DNA of 64,000 nt from Kiloniella laminariae DSM 19542 (GTDB taxonomy: Bacteria > Pseudomonadota > Alphaproteobacteria > Kiloniellales > Kiloniellaceae): contig NZ_KB893135.1 in assembly GCF_000374005.1 (NCBI RefSeq), positions 462,129 through 526,128 on the forward strand, read 5' to 3'. Under the pieces are notes generated by a model. The model was not told where the DNA came from and ran no database searches. It saw only the letters and a list, made by a program, of their open reading frames with translations. Positions within the stretch are counted from its first letter, which is position 1. The number at the start of each line of letters is the position of its first letter. This document shows positions 11,101 through 19,217 of this stretch, in pieces. A program made the translations under genes and the position numbers.

Positions 11101-14100
11101 GGCACCACCATGCAGGATGTCATGTTCAGACGCCCAGGAACTTTTGTGGGTTCTGTATTCATTATCAGCATCCGGACCATCGTCCTTGATCCGAACGGAG
11201 AAATCTTTCGAAGCTGTATCACCGTCACCGTCGGTAACTGTGGCCGTAAAGGTCAACTTGAGTTGATCACGCGATCCAACCTGCTGGTCACCATTCTGAT
11301 CAGGGTGATCAATTGGACCAAGCAAGGTTGCTTTGAATGACCCGGAATCTTCATTCAGTGTAACCTTGATGATTTCAGCATCACCCGCTTTCCCGATCAA
11401 CGTCAGCTTGCCATTAATAACCACGGCAGGACCAAAGACAACGGCCACACCATTTGATGTCAAGCTACCGTCGAACCCGGGGGCAACAGTATCACCAGCC
11501 GTGCCATCCGGATCTGTGACAGATTTCAGTTCGAGGCCAGTGAATTTGCCACCATCAACTCCGAAATCAGCATAGATTTTGCCAGAGATCTCATCCTTGT
11601 GATCTCCCCGCGTCAGATTAGATTCTTTAAGGTCATCATTATTATTACGGATATAGCCAATGCTTGGGCCATCATCCTGGATTGTCACGGCCAGGTTTGC
11701 GTATTCGCTGGCGTCACCTTCATCATCGATGGCGCGAATTTGCAGATTAAGTGCAGCTGTAACTTCGTCGTGGTTACCTTCATCGTATGTACCAGCATCA
11801 GGATTATGAACAGCCTGAAATTGAACAAAGGTAGCTGTGAGGCTGCTGTTTTCCCCAGCAGAGGGCTGTTCTAGGTGAACCGCAAAAACCGCTTCGCCAT
11901 CATCTGTCAGACCCCAAACGATATTTGGGTTCGCAGGATCTGTATGCAGATAGATTGCTTCACCCGCTGTTGTCTGAAGTACACTCAGTGTTCCATCATA
12001 GGACTGGAATTCAAAGCTCTCTTGCCCAACATTATTATCGTCAACGGTTGAATCTGTTGCCGCGTCCCCTGTATTGGGTCCGTCAGAGAAGAAATTAACT
12101 GCAACCTCATTCTGAGCAAAACCGAGTAAACCCGGAACGGAATCAACTTTATCGAAATGAAATCCACTTAAAGCAAGCGCAATGCCAGTGGAACTTTCGA
12201 CCCACCAGACATCGTTAGCATCGTTTTGTACCCATCGGCTTTCATCATGAACCAGTGTCGCGTCCTGTACTTCAGGCACATCTTCTTGAATATCGACAAC
12301 CACAGCATCCACAGTTGTGGACACATTATTCAGATCTGTCAGATCACCACCACTCAGGTTTGTTTCACTTGCTGTAGCCGTCACCGTGATTTCAGCAGGA
12401 CCATTTTCGTTCAAAGAACCATCGTTCAAACGCTGTGATGTCCAATCCAGTGGGTCAAAGGTAAAGTCAATAGTTACGCTACCATCACCGACAACACCAT
12501 CCGGGGTGTCCGTAACCGGATCAATACCATTCAGTCTGTCAACATAGTCCGTGATATCAAAAGTATAGGTAACAAAACCACCGGATGTTTCGGTTGAGAC
12601 AGTGACCAGGCCAGCGTGAACACCAAAGGTTCCTTCCAGATCCAAAACCCAGTCAGCCGGAACGCCTTCAAGTTTGACCTCGTGTGTTTCTGATCCATCC
12701 GCGAAATCGGCAAAGGTCAAAGACACAGGAATAGTCGTGAGTTCAGGAGTTTCTTCGTCCTGGCTGATGATCTTTCCTTCGGTGGAAAGGTTGTCCAGAA
12801 TTACAGCAGGATCAAAGATCCCATTGATGCTGTCCCCTTCGTTAAAGAGAACAAAACTGATTGTCGCGTCGCCAGATTCAGCAAACGTATGGGTAAAACT
12901 TTTTGCGCCAGAACTTTCATCCCAGTTTTCGCCGTCAAAGCTTTGGGTCGCGCCGTTTGGTGCTTCCAGGTTTTCACTCAATTTATAGGCTGTGCCATTG
13001 ATGACAATAAACAGAGCATCATTAAAGTTGTCACCAACTTCGTTGACCAAAAACTCATAATCAAGTGTCAGGGTCTGGCCCGCAGCAACCTGGAATGTAC
13101 CAGACATTGCGACCCCGTCGAAGAAACCTTCATTATTATCGTTCTGTACGGTACGCAAATCTTCAAATGTACCATCAGTAAGCCCCAGAGATGTCTCTAT
13201 ATCAGAAACGTTTACCCCTCCTGGGTTCCCACCAAATGCAAAAAGTGCATCATTGCCACCATTTATCTCAACCAACTTTCCAGCTGACGTTAGAACCGTC
13301 CAGTCAGATAGATCGGAAAAAGCATTTTCAATGACGGTGCCTTCTTTGGCCACAATATCCACATCAGGCTTATCTGCAGCTGCATCAATAATGGCTGTGC
13401 CGGATGCTGTGATAGAGGCAGTTTCGCCGCTGTCGGGGTCAGAAATATTCGCTGTGATGGTAACGGGAATATCCGCGTCGCTGTGCTCATCACCTTGCAG
13501 ATAGACCTCACCAAGATCAGTGCCGAGAATATTGATTGGTAGAGTACCAATTTCAGAACCTGGAACACTGCTGAACACGATGTTTTCCGGGGCAAAACCA
13601 CCGACATAAAGTGTCACACCAACAGGCAAAGAGGTAATATCAATGGAATCAACCACCTCGTTATCTGCCGGAACAAAGGTAAAGGCGATCTGCATCGGAG
13701 ATTCTGTTTCATCACCGAGATGCTGGTTCGCCTGCCAGTCTTCAAACCCACCGACAAAAGAACCGTTTACGTCTGCGCCATCAACAACTGTCGTTGCAAA
13801 GGTAAAGCTGAACACCCCTTCCGCCGGATCAGGGGCATCTGCACCAGTCGGAACCCCGATCAGGGATCCCTCTGTGCCTTCGATAACACCCTGGGCATTG
13901 AGCAGGTCAATGCTTTCGCCAGTGTCGTCGCTGTAGGTACTGCCACCACCCCCGGCCGGGCCGTTACCTGCGCCAGTTCCGCCAGCCGCGGTTTCAAGCG
14001 TTCCGTCGCCGTCTGCCAGCGCCAGAGCCTGACCGATCAGCTGATTGGCCGCAATTTCAACACCGTTGATCACCAGAACAGGAGCATCCGCATCCTGGGA

Positions 14101-14394
14101 CTGGGAAACAAGATCAAGAAAGATAATCTGGCTGTCGGCAGCACCGTCACCATTGCTGTCAAACGACAGAACAAAGTTGTTGCCATCAACCGAAGGAGTT
14201 GCCGCAGCGGCATCAAAGTTCAGAACCGCCTGCTGACCATTTTCAAGACGCTGTTCGATGGTTTGTCCGGCTTCTGTCGGTGCTGCAATGGAGACAGCAG
14301 CAGCCTGACCGACAACATAGTCCCGGCTCTCAGCTCCTGAAATATTTTCAGAAGAGGTCAGTTCTGTAGTGTCCTGCGTCAGATTATCAGTCAT
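8125..14394 (-). CDS. Giant T1SS adhesin C without RTX tail (2089 aa)
   Basis: Paralogue of adhesins A and B. The start at ATG 14394 (MTDNLTQDTTELTS) is chosen by similarity to adhesin B; the frame stays open to 14454. The N-terminal module carries TAAG at residues 135-138. Many T1SS-143/DUF5801-like repeats follow, several starting with a DDGP motif and having Asp-rich turns likely to bind calcium. Two consecutive, closely similar cadherin-like repeats occur near the C-terminus (LAVLDSGVVTEAATLTVLAA and LAVVDSGDVNEGETLTVLAA). Unlike adhesin B there are no GGxGxDxxx nonapeptides; the last 200 residues form a different domain ending in VTVYGTV. It may carry an alternative secretion signal or have lost the RTX end; I cannot tell which. 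Confidence 0.88.
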   Translation of the reverse strand: MTDNLTQDTTELTSSENISGAESRDYVVGQAAAVSIAAPTEAGQTIEQRLENGQQAVLNFDAAAATPSVDGNNFVLSFDSNGDGAADSQIIFLDLVSQSQDADAPVLVINGVEIAANQLIGQALALADGDGTLETAAGGTGAGNGPAGGGGSTYSDDTGESIDLLNAQGVIEGTEGSLIGVPTGADAPDPAEGVFSFTFATTVVDGADVNGSFVGGFEDWQANQHLGDETESPMQIAFTFVPADNEVVDSIDITSLPVGVTLYVGGFAPENIVFSSVPGSEIGTLPINILGTDLGEVYLQGDEHSDADIPVTITANISDPDSGETASITASGTAIIDAAADKPDVDIVAKEGTVIENAFSDLSDWTVLTSAGKLVEINGGNDALFAFGGNPGGVNVSDIETSLGLTDGTFEDLRTVQNDNNEGFFDGVAMSGTFQVAAGQTLTLDYEFLVNEVGDNFNDALFIVINGTAYKLSENLEAPNGATQSFDGENWDESSGAKSFTHTFAESGDATISFVLFNEGDSINGIFDPAVILDNLSTEGKIISQDEETPELTTIPVSLTFADFADGSETHEVKLEGVPADWVLDLEGTFGVHAGLVTVSTETSGGFVTYTFDITDYVDRLNGIDPVTDTPDGVVGDGSVTIDFTFDPLDWTSQRLNDGSLNENGPAEITVTATASETNLSGGDLTDLNNVSTTVDAVVVDIQEDVPEVQDATLVHDESRWVQNDANDVWWVESSTGIALALSGFHFDKVDSVPGLLGFAQNEVAVNFFSDGPNTGDAATDSTVDDNNVGQESFEFQSYDGTLSVLQTTAGEAIYLHTDPANPNIVWGLTDDGEAVFAVHLEQPSAGENSSLTATFVQFQAVHNPDAGTYDEGNHDEVTAALNLQIRAIDDEGDASEYANLAVTIQDDGPSIGYIRNNNDDLKESNLTRGDHKDEISGKIYADFGVDGGKFTGLELKSVTDPDGTAGDTVAPGFDGSLTSNGVAVVFGPAVVINGKLTLIGKAGDAEIIKVTLNEDSGSFKATLLGPIDHPDQNGDQQVGSRDQLKLTFTATVTDGDGDTASKDFSVRIKDDGPDADNEYRTHKSSWASEHDILHGGASIAGTLDVDFGGDGGSVTGVEFIRWSDTEDNNPNGTILTSGGEAVTFGPAEMIGGQLVMVGTVSDGVGGTTPVVTVTINPATGAYSVDVSKGLDHPDLSLEDDANDKDPLSLEFRYTITDADGDTDSAKLVVVVEDDEADAHDTFTAGELSEVNLLDQDSSNDVVSGTLDIDHNADGIKVVDLWFEGWEDSEDGNPDGSVLKSGGQDVIFGPATDDGSGNLVMIGTINGGATTIITLTVNAQTGAYDIALQGAIDHPDQSTDGSNSVDPLTLDFGFKVRDGDGDEDEETLSVVVHDGEPSAIANTAVMLDDDDVVGAGGHAGGTGDDDATVATGTLGHNLGADGPGTVLLQDTGAPLGFTYELNANGTVLTVKQGALAVMTVSLADRTSGVYAVAQLAAIVHPEGADENNIDFTFNYQVTDGDGDVATGTLSVSVDDDSPLAVLDSGVVTEAATLTVLAADGVLANDHQGADGAVVSGVAAGAGTPVALGAAIETAYGFLTMNADGSYTYEAKSDTISDDVVDSFTYEIKDADGDVSTATLNITVKDAVPTVNNANNARIKLDDDALAGGHAGGVGDADPDNENLTGTLDFDAGADGIQSIVLTTMSVGGGATPSLGIYVSPTEITLAQDIEGDGSYVNIFKITLSDTTSGAYTITQLAPLHHVSGIDENNAKFSIHYQVTDNDGDIANGQIGLDLNDDSPLAVVDSGDVNEGETLTVLAAAGVLVNDHLGADGAVVTGVVAGDGTPVALGTPIETAYGTLTLSEDGSYSYAAKADVTDSDLVDSFTYQITDADGDTSTAKLDINVTAVTAPPPDTDDTITFAVGSPVDGEGGFDTLTIPVTSGNASLWVTPGGGGSISFDTDLVKNIEVIDMTNGSTDYEDFGVYGGPNPSLTSTGMLSVQDVIDMTDGDNTLFILGDGAKDGVNLEAGAAVGSSGDSEIAWTQTATGIVGTEGSTAGHTFNEYSGTGALGETVKLYVEDDLTVTVYGTV

Positions 14395-14512
14395 CTTTAT
14401 CCCGTTCGTTTGTTGAGACCAGCATGCCCATAGAAAAGGACAGCGGGGATACATAGGAATTTATTGACGACTACCTTACCTGACGTTCTGAATTGATCAA
14501 CCTTTAGACGCC

Positions 14513-14537
14513 CAAAAACAGCAGCATTATGTATGAT
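14513..14537 (-). promoter_or_regulatory. Shared upstream block of adhesin C
   Basis: Third copy of the block, here ATCATACATAAT-N6-GTTTTTG, ending about 120 bases before the adhesin C start. The 14395-14810 gap separates this gene from the divergent isomerase gene; I see nothing else definite in it. Confidence 0.5.
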
Positions 14538-14810
14538 ATACAAGCTTTCACTTGGTTTTTTATTCTTTAGTACCTGTTAAATTCCTGATCATTGCAAAAT
14601 GAATGAACAGCTCCATCCGGCGATTTATTAAAAAGATGAGAGGATGCTTGCGATTGGAACGCGGAAGACACAATCATAGATAAGTAAAGCTAACCGTTCA
14701 GAAACAGTCACAATTCGTTTACCAGGCTTGAAGCGCATCAGACAATCTGGCAAACAAATCGTCCTGATCAGGGCAAACACCCGATCCCTCAGAGAAATTG
14801 GCACATCAGA

Positions 14811-15437
14811 ATGAAAACCATTGATTACTATTACTCGACCCGCTCAAATTTCACCTATCTGGGGGCGGCACGTCTGAATGCCCTGGCAAAAAAGCATAGC
14901 CGGAGAATTGTCCATAGACCAATCCTGCTGTCTGTCATTATGCCACCGATTGGGGGGATGCCTTTTGATGCCCGGCCAACCATGTTGCGCAACTATGCCA
15001 TGAACGATGCCCTGCGCTGTGCCGATCATCTGGGGATATCCCTGCAACGCGAGCCGATCCACCACGATGGCCCGGTCGAACTGCCCTCCGGGATCGTCAT
15101 CGCCGGACAGCGCGCCGTGACAAGGGGCGAAGCGGGAGACGTTGATCTGCTCAGTCTCAAGGTTCTCGAAGCTCTGTGGCGCGATGACAGGGACATTGCC
15201 GATGAAACTGTGATTAGCGAGCTCTGCGAAGAAGCAAATTTTGCCGATGCCAAAGCCCTGATCGTCGAAGCAATGAGCCCGGCAGTTCAGGCCGAACTGG
15301 AACGGAACTGTCGCGAAGCCATCATGCGCGGCGTCATCGGCGCGCCGACCTATTTTGTTGAGGGCGAAAATTTCTACGGACAGGACCGGCTGGACTTTGT
15401 CGAACGGGCCTTATCGAAACACGCCTCGCCAAAATAA
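14811..15437 (+). CDS. 2-hydroxychromene-2-carboxylate isomerase-like protein (DsbA/kappa-GST fold)
   Basis: This 208-residue protein matches the DsbA-family isomerases in size and in two signatures: an N-terminal YYYSTRSNFTYLGAARL segment, in which the catalytic Ser replaces the Cys pair of thioredoxins, and a C-terminal GVIGAPTYFVEG segment with the family cis-proline. Relatives use glutathione as cofactor and isomerise chromene carboxylates in naphthalene-type degradation, but many homologues sit outside such pathways, as here. It stands alone between the adhesin cluster and a convergent MOSC gene. Only a weak ribosome site is visible before the ATG. Confidence 0.75.
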   Translation: MKTIDYYYSTRSNFTYLGAARLNALAKKHSRRIVHRPILLSVIMPPIGGMPFDARPTMLRNYAMNDALRCADHLGISLQREPIHHDGPVELPSGIVIAGQRAVTRGEAGDVDLLSLKVLEALWRDDRDIADETVISELCEEANFADAKALIVEAMSPAVQAELERNCREAIMRGVIGAPTYFVEGENFYGQDRLDFVERALSKHASPK

Positions 15438-15464
15438 ATCTGGGGAGAAACATTCCTGGAAGCC

Positions 15465-15496
15465 AAGAGCCTGTAACCGGACTGTTACAGGCTCTT
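15465..15496. terminator. Inverted repeat between convergent genes
   Basis: A perfect 13-bp stem (AAGAGCCTGTAAC and its complement) with a 6-base loop lies between the stop codons of the isomerase and the MOSC gene. T-tracts are poor on both sides, so it is probably a weak bidirectional terminator. Confidence 0.6.
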
Positions 15497-15500
15497 GCCT

Positions 15501-16211
15501 TTAAAGCGGTGTTTCCAAACGCCGGGACCAGTCCTCAACCTCACAACGGGCCAGACGCTTTTGCGCCAGAGCCTGCCAACTCTCGGTCAAAAGTTCCAGC
15601 GCAACCAAGGACTTCAGCTTCTCCTGATTGAGAGTATCCACATAAAGTACATTATGTATATCAGCCAGTGACCAATGCTCCGCCAGACGATCTCTCAACT
15701 CAAGGCTATCGCCAGCCTGTACCTTGCCTTCTTCCAGTACCCGGTAGTACCAACCCGTTCGCCCCGATAACTGAACAGCACTCGCCATCTTCGGCCAGCC
15801 AAACCGGACATTCAGTTTCCAGCAGGGCTGTCGGCCCTGTGATACCTGTACCAATGCAGTGCCCAGTCGATAGATATCGCCGACACAGACATCTGCTTCA
15901 CTCAGGCCCTTTGTCGATATATTCTCGCCAAAGCCACCGGGGACCAGTTTTTCTAGTGAAATTTCTGCTGCTTCACTGGCACATTCACGGGCCCAGGCCG
16001 GATAATGATCCGACGCGTAGTGATGCAGGGCCTTTTCTGGTCCGCCGTGATGGCGCGAATCAGCCTGCTCATCGCCGACCAGACCAAGCTTCGTAATCGA
16101 AACAGAACCTTCCAAGGACTGTTTGGCAATGGCGCTTGGCTGCCCCTTAGGACCAAAAGGAACAGCCATGCCCGTCAGGATCGTATCAATCCTGTAATTT
16201 TGCTTCGTCAT
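15501..16211 (-). CDS. yiiM: MOSC domain protein, YiiM-like
   Basis: The 236-residue protein has the MOSC core with GLVGDEQADSRHHGG near residue 43, the PGGFGENIS motif, and a conserved Cys in the QGRQPCWKLN segment that binds the molybdenum cofactor in this family. It ends with the helical C-terminal part typical of YiiM. Characterised YiiM proteins reduce N-hydroxylated bases such as 6-hydroxylaminopurine, detoxifying them. The gene lies 57 bases after the dihydroorotase gene on the same strand and may be cotranscribed with it. Confidence 0.82.
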   Translation of the reverse strand: MTKQNYRIDTILTGMAVPFGPKGQPSAIAKQSLEGSVSITKLGLVGDEQADSRHHGGPEKALHHYASDHYPAWARECASEAAEISLEKLVPGGFGENISTKGLSEADVCVGDIYRLGTALVQVSQGRQPCWKLNVRFGWPKMASAVQLSGRTGWYYRVLEEGKVQAGDSLELRDRLAEHWSLADIHNVLYVDTLNQEKLKSLVALELLTESWQALAQKRLARCEVEDWSRRLETPL

Positions 16212-16268
16212 TATTTTCCCACTGATCCGATACCTGTGATCCCATCACCTGTGATCAGAAACTCTTGA

Positions 16269-17615
16269 TCAAGAAGCCCGAAAAGGCTCGGTATCGGTAA
16301 AGCGCACTGGTTTACCCTGGGGATCACCCAGCAGTTCACCATCCTTCATCACGATAGTCCCGCGGATCACTGTCGCCATCGGCCAGCCCTTGACCTTCAC
16401 ACCATCGAAGGGAGACCAGCCGCACTTGTAAGCCAGCCATTCCTTGGTAATGGTTTCCTCGCGGTTCATGTCAACAATGGTGAAATCAGCATCAAAACCG
16501 CAGGCGATCCGGCCCTTGCCCGCAATATTATAAACCCGTGCCGGGCCAGCCGATGTCAGATCCACCAGCCGCTCCAGCGACAGATTGCCCTTGTTCACAT
16601 GATCCAGCATCAAGGGGATCAGCGTCTGGACACCGGGCATGCCCGAAGGAGACTTCGGATAGGGTTTGTTCTTTTCTTCGATCGTGTGCGGCGCATGGTC
16701 CGACCCAAGAACATCCACGATCCCGTTGCGAATGCCTTCCCACAGACCCAGACGATGTTCTTCGTCGCGGATCGGCGGGTTCATCTGGGCAAAGGTCCCC
16801 AGACGTTCGTAACAGTCCGGCGCAGAAAGCGTCAGATGTTGCGGCGTGGTCTCGACCGTCACCAGATCCTTGTGCGCCGCCAAAATCGGCAGCTCGTCCT
16901 TGCTGGTAATGTGAAGAACCTGAATGCGGCGTCCAGTCTGGCGCGCCAGACGACAGATGCGGGTGGTGGCAATAACCGCCGCTTCGGTATCACGCCAAAC
17001 CGGGTGCATCACCGGGTCAGCCCCGTCGCGCACCAGAGCAAAGCGTTCCCGCAGACGGTCTTCGTCTTCGGCATGGATCGGGCAGCGGCGATTGCCATTC
17101 TTCAGCACCCGAAGCAGCAGCTCTTCTTTTTCAACCAGAAGGCTTCCGGTAGAGGAGCCCATAAAGATCTTGATCCCGGCACAGCCCGGCAGTCTTTCCA
17201 GCTCGGCCAGTTCATCGACGTTTTCTTCCGCCGCGCCGATAAAGAAAGCATGATCAGTCCAGGCCCGGTTTTCACAGCGCGCCAGCTTGTCGGCCAGTTC
17301 GGCAGCCCCCAGAGTGTTGGGCTGAGTGTTCGGCATCTCAAAAACCGCCACAATCCCGCCGAGTGCAGCCGCAGCGGTTCCACAGGCAAGATCTTCCTTG
17401 TGTTCCAGTCCCGGTTCACGGAAATGCACCTGGGTATCAATGGCACCAGGCAAGACATGCTGCCCTGTTGCGTCATACTGCTCGCGGGCTGTCGCTCCCG
17501 ACAGCTTGCCAAGCGCCACTATACGCCCGCCTTTGACCCCGACATCAATCGTTTCGATACCGTTGGGGGTCACAACCTGTCCCCCGGTGATCAGAAGATC
17601 ATAACTTTCGCTCAT
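16269..17615 (-). CDS. pyrC: Dihydroorotase, class I type
   Basis: Amidohydrolase of 448 residues, expected to close carbamoyl-aspartate to dihydroorotate in pyrimidine synthesis. Visible metal-site motifs are VHFREPG at about 63-69, the Lys of GIKIFMGSSTG (carbamylated in the family), the His of PIHAEDE, the His of VLHITSKDE and the Asp of GSDHAPHT. The usual HxH pair reads Q-V-H here, the first His being Gln; as far as I recall this is shared by the alphaproteobacterial subgroup, so it probably is not damage. Because bacteria often carry several related cyclic amidohydrolases, a role other than pyrimidine synthesis cannot be excluded. Confidence 0.82.
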   Translation of the reverse strand: MSESYDLLITGGQVVTPNGIETIDVGVKGGRIVALGKLSGATAREQYDATGQHVLPGAIDTQVHFREPGLEHKEDLACGTAAAALGGIVAVFEMPNTQPNTLGAAELADKLARCENRAWTDHAFFIGAAEENVDELAELERLPGCAGIKIFMGSSTGSLLVEKEELLLRVLKNGNRRCPIHAEDEDRLRERFALVRDGADPVMHPVWRDTEAAVIATTRICRLARQTGRRIQVLHITSKDELPILAAHKDLVTVETTPQHLTLSAPDCYERLGTFAQMNPPIRDEEHRLGLWEGIRNGIVDVLGSDHAPHTIEEKNKPYPKSPSGMPGVQTLIPLMLDHVNKGNLSLERLVDLTSAGPARVYNIAGKGRIACGFDADFTIVDMNREETITKEWLAYKCGWSPFDGVKVKGWPMATVIRGTIVMKDGELLGDPQGKPVRFTDTEPFRAS

Positions 17616-17713
17616 TAACCGCAGCCCCTTGTTCGCTGTACTCAGCCCTGTAACTCTGTCTCTTCAAGGACAGAAACCCCGGACAGAAAAATAATTGCTG
17701 AAAACAGGTTATG

Positions 17714-18760
17714 TTACCTGAAAACCTGCTCTCGTTCAGCCATCAACCTTGTAAAAAGATCTATGTAATTCTGTACACAAACTTCTTCAGTATAGCCTTT
17801 TTCATAGCTCTCCCAACCTGCTTTTACCAGATCTTCAGGCAGGCCTTTCTCATCGATCAAGCGGGTCATCGCCGCCGCCATGGCGTCCGCATCATCGATC
17901 GGAACAATAAGCGCGTCCTTGTCAGCTGTTGCCATTTCCAGTGCCCCCGCCGTGCGGGTTGTGATCAAAGGACACTTCATTGCCCAGGCTTCAATCATAA
18001 CGGACCCAAAGGGCTCGAAGCGGGAGGGGAAAACGCAAAAATCTGCCGCTGCCAGCAATGCACCGCGATCATTGCGCCAGCCAAGAAATCGCACCCTCTG
18101 TGCCACCCCAAGAGCCTCGGCCATCTGCTCCAACTCCGTCCGAAGAGGCCCCTCTCCGGCAATCCAGATAAAGGGGCGGGTTTCAAGGGTGGCCGCACGA
18201 AGCAGGATATCAAAGGCCTTGTTCTCGTGCAGACGTCCAAGTGAGACGATCAGGGGAACATCTTCCGGCGTATCCAGCTCAGCACGTGATACCGGGAAAG
18301 CGTCCCGATCAACCGAGGCAAAATTAGGAACGTGGTGAACCCGGTCTTCAGGCCAACCCGCCTGCTCAAGATAACGGACGATATCCTTGGTATTGCCAAT
18401 CAGGTGATCACATTTTTTATAATTCTTGAGTTTATAATAGCCCCCCAGTCGGGCGACGTGCAAAAAATCACCTTTTGGACAAAGCTTGCTTGCCCGGTTC
18501 ATAAAAGTCAGCACAACATCAGGATGGTATTGTTTGATTCTGGCCTTGAGACCCGGCTTGGTCTTGAAATCCAGAACCTGGCGGAATGGCAGCTCGAGCG
18601 TCTCGATCCCGTTGCTGCGCAAGGTCGAAAAACGGTTTTCATTCGGGCCGATAACTGCCTGTGTTTCGACTCCTGCCCGGTGCAGAGCTAGCGTAAGCTG
18701 TGTGAAAAATGTTTCCGCACCTCCCTCACCGCCAGCCCCCATAACCAGTAAAATCCGCAA
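17714..18760 (-). CDS. Glycosyltransferase family 4, probable LPS sugar transferase
   Basis: A 348-residue GT-B enzyme. The N-terminal MGAGGEGGAETFFTQL Gly-rich loop binds the acceptor, SLGRLHENKAFDILL opens the donor domain, and PSRFEPFGSVMIEAWAMKCP is the EX7E nucleotide-sugar motif. It would transfer a sugar from a nucleotide donor on the cytoplasmic side of the inner membrane. Heptosyltransferase-like genes nearby (19218-22246) suggest lipopolysaccharide core or O-chain synthesis. It precedes pyrC by 98 bases on the same strand. Confidence 0.85.
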   Translation of the reverse strand: MRILLVMGAGGEGGAETFFTQLTLALHRAGVETQAVIGPNENRFSTLRSNGIETLELPFRQVLDFKTKPGLKARIKQYHPDVVLTFMNRASKLCPKGDFLHVARLGGYYKLKNYKKCDHLIGNTKDIVRYLEQAGWPEDRVHHVPNFASVDRDAFPVSRAELDTPEDVPLIVSLGRLHENKAFDILLRAATLETRPFIWIAGEGPLRTELEQMAEALGVAQRVRFLGWRNDRGALLAAADFCVFPSRFEPFGSVMIEAWAMKCPLITTRTAGALEMATADKDALIVPIDDADAMAAAMTRLIDEKGLPEDLVKAGWESYEKGYTEEVCVQNYIDLFTRLMAEREQVFR

Positions 18761-19142
18761 CCTGCTTTACTCCTGCTTTTTATGCTTTGTACCCTGAGAG
18801 CCCCTGAACTCTTTACCGCGATTCTTTAGTATTCCCTTTTGTTTAACGGAATTATCCGAGAAAGAAAACATGAGGAGACAGAGAAAAGATAAATCTTCAC
18901 AAAACGAGATAATGCTCTCAACGGGATAAGAATTATCACATAATAATCACCTGATGACCCCACAGTCTGCCCTAAACTGGATAAACTGTGATAGAAAGCA
19001 CGACATGGATCTCGGGCAGGAAATCCCTCCTAATCTATCGACCGACAATTAGGTTTTGCCTTTTCGGATTTTGCCGTTAAGAGCTTTCGGTGTAATCTTG
19101 AAGGAAATCAGGCGAGCGAAATTGCCCTTGCAAAACCGGGCA
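18761..19142. other. Gap between divergent glycosyltransferase genes
   Basis: I see no gene here. The stretch is AT-rich and should hold the promoters of both flanking genes. A short palindrome GATAAGAATTATC at 18925-18937 resembles part of a Fur box but is far from both starts, and I do not call it a site. Confidence 0.5.
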
Positions 19143-19216
19143 TAAGATTTTGGCTGATAATTAAGGGGTAAGCGAGAGTTAAGATTTTGGCTGATAATTA
19201 AGGGGTAAGCGAGAGT
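19143..19216 (+). repeat. Perfect 37-bp tandem duplication in a gene leader
   Basis: Two identical copies (19143-19179 and 19180-19216) begin TAAGATTTTGGCTGATAA and end GGGGTAAGCGAGAGT. The second copy ends one base before the annotated ATG of the next gene, so each copy carries the AAGGGG/GAGAG ribosome-binding region. The repeat could change expression by slippage. Confidence 0.95.
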
Positions 19217-19217
19217 A

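Noticed and set aside
15645-15665. ACATTATGTATAT similar to the adhesin upstream block
   Set aside because: It lies inside the MOSC coding region, lacks the GTTTTTG part and is explained by codons.
16599-17618. 339-codon plus-strand frame opposite pyrC
   Set aside because: It is fully antisense to a well-conserved dihydroorotase and has no family pattern.
18925-18937. GATAAGAATTATC as a Fur box for the glycosyltransferase genes
   Set aside because: The match is partial and the site is more than 160 bases from either start, with no iron-related gene there.
19143-19216. CRISPR array
   Set aside because: Two copies without spacers form a tandem duplication, not a repeat-spacer array. No array was seen elsewhere, including around the CARF gene.
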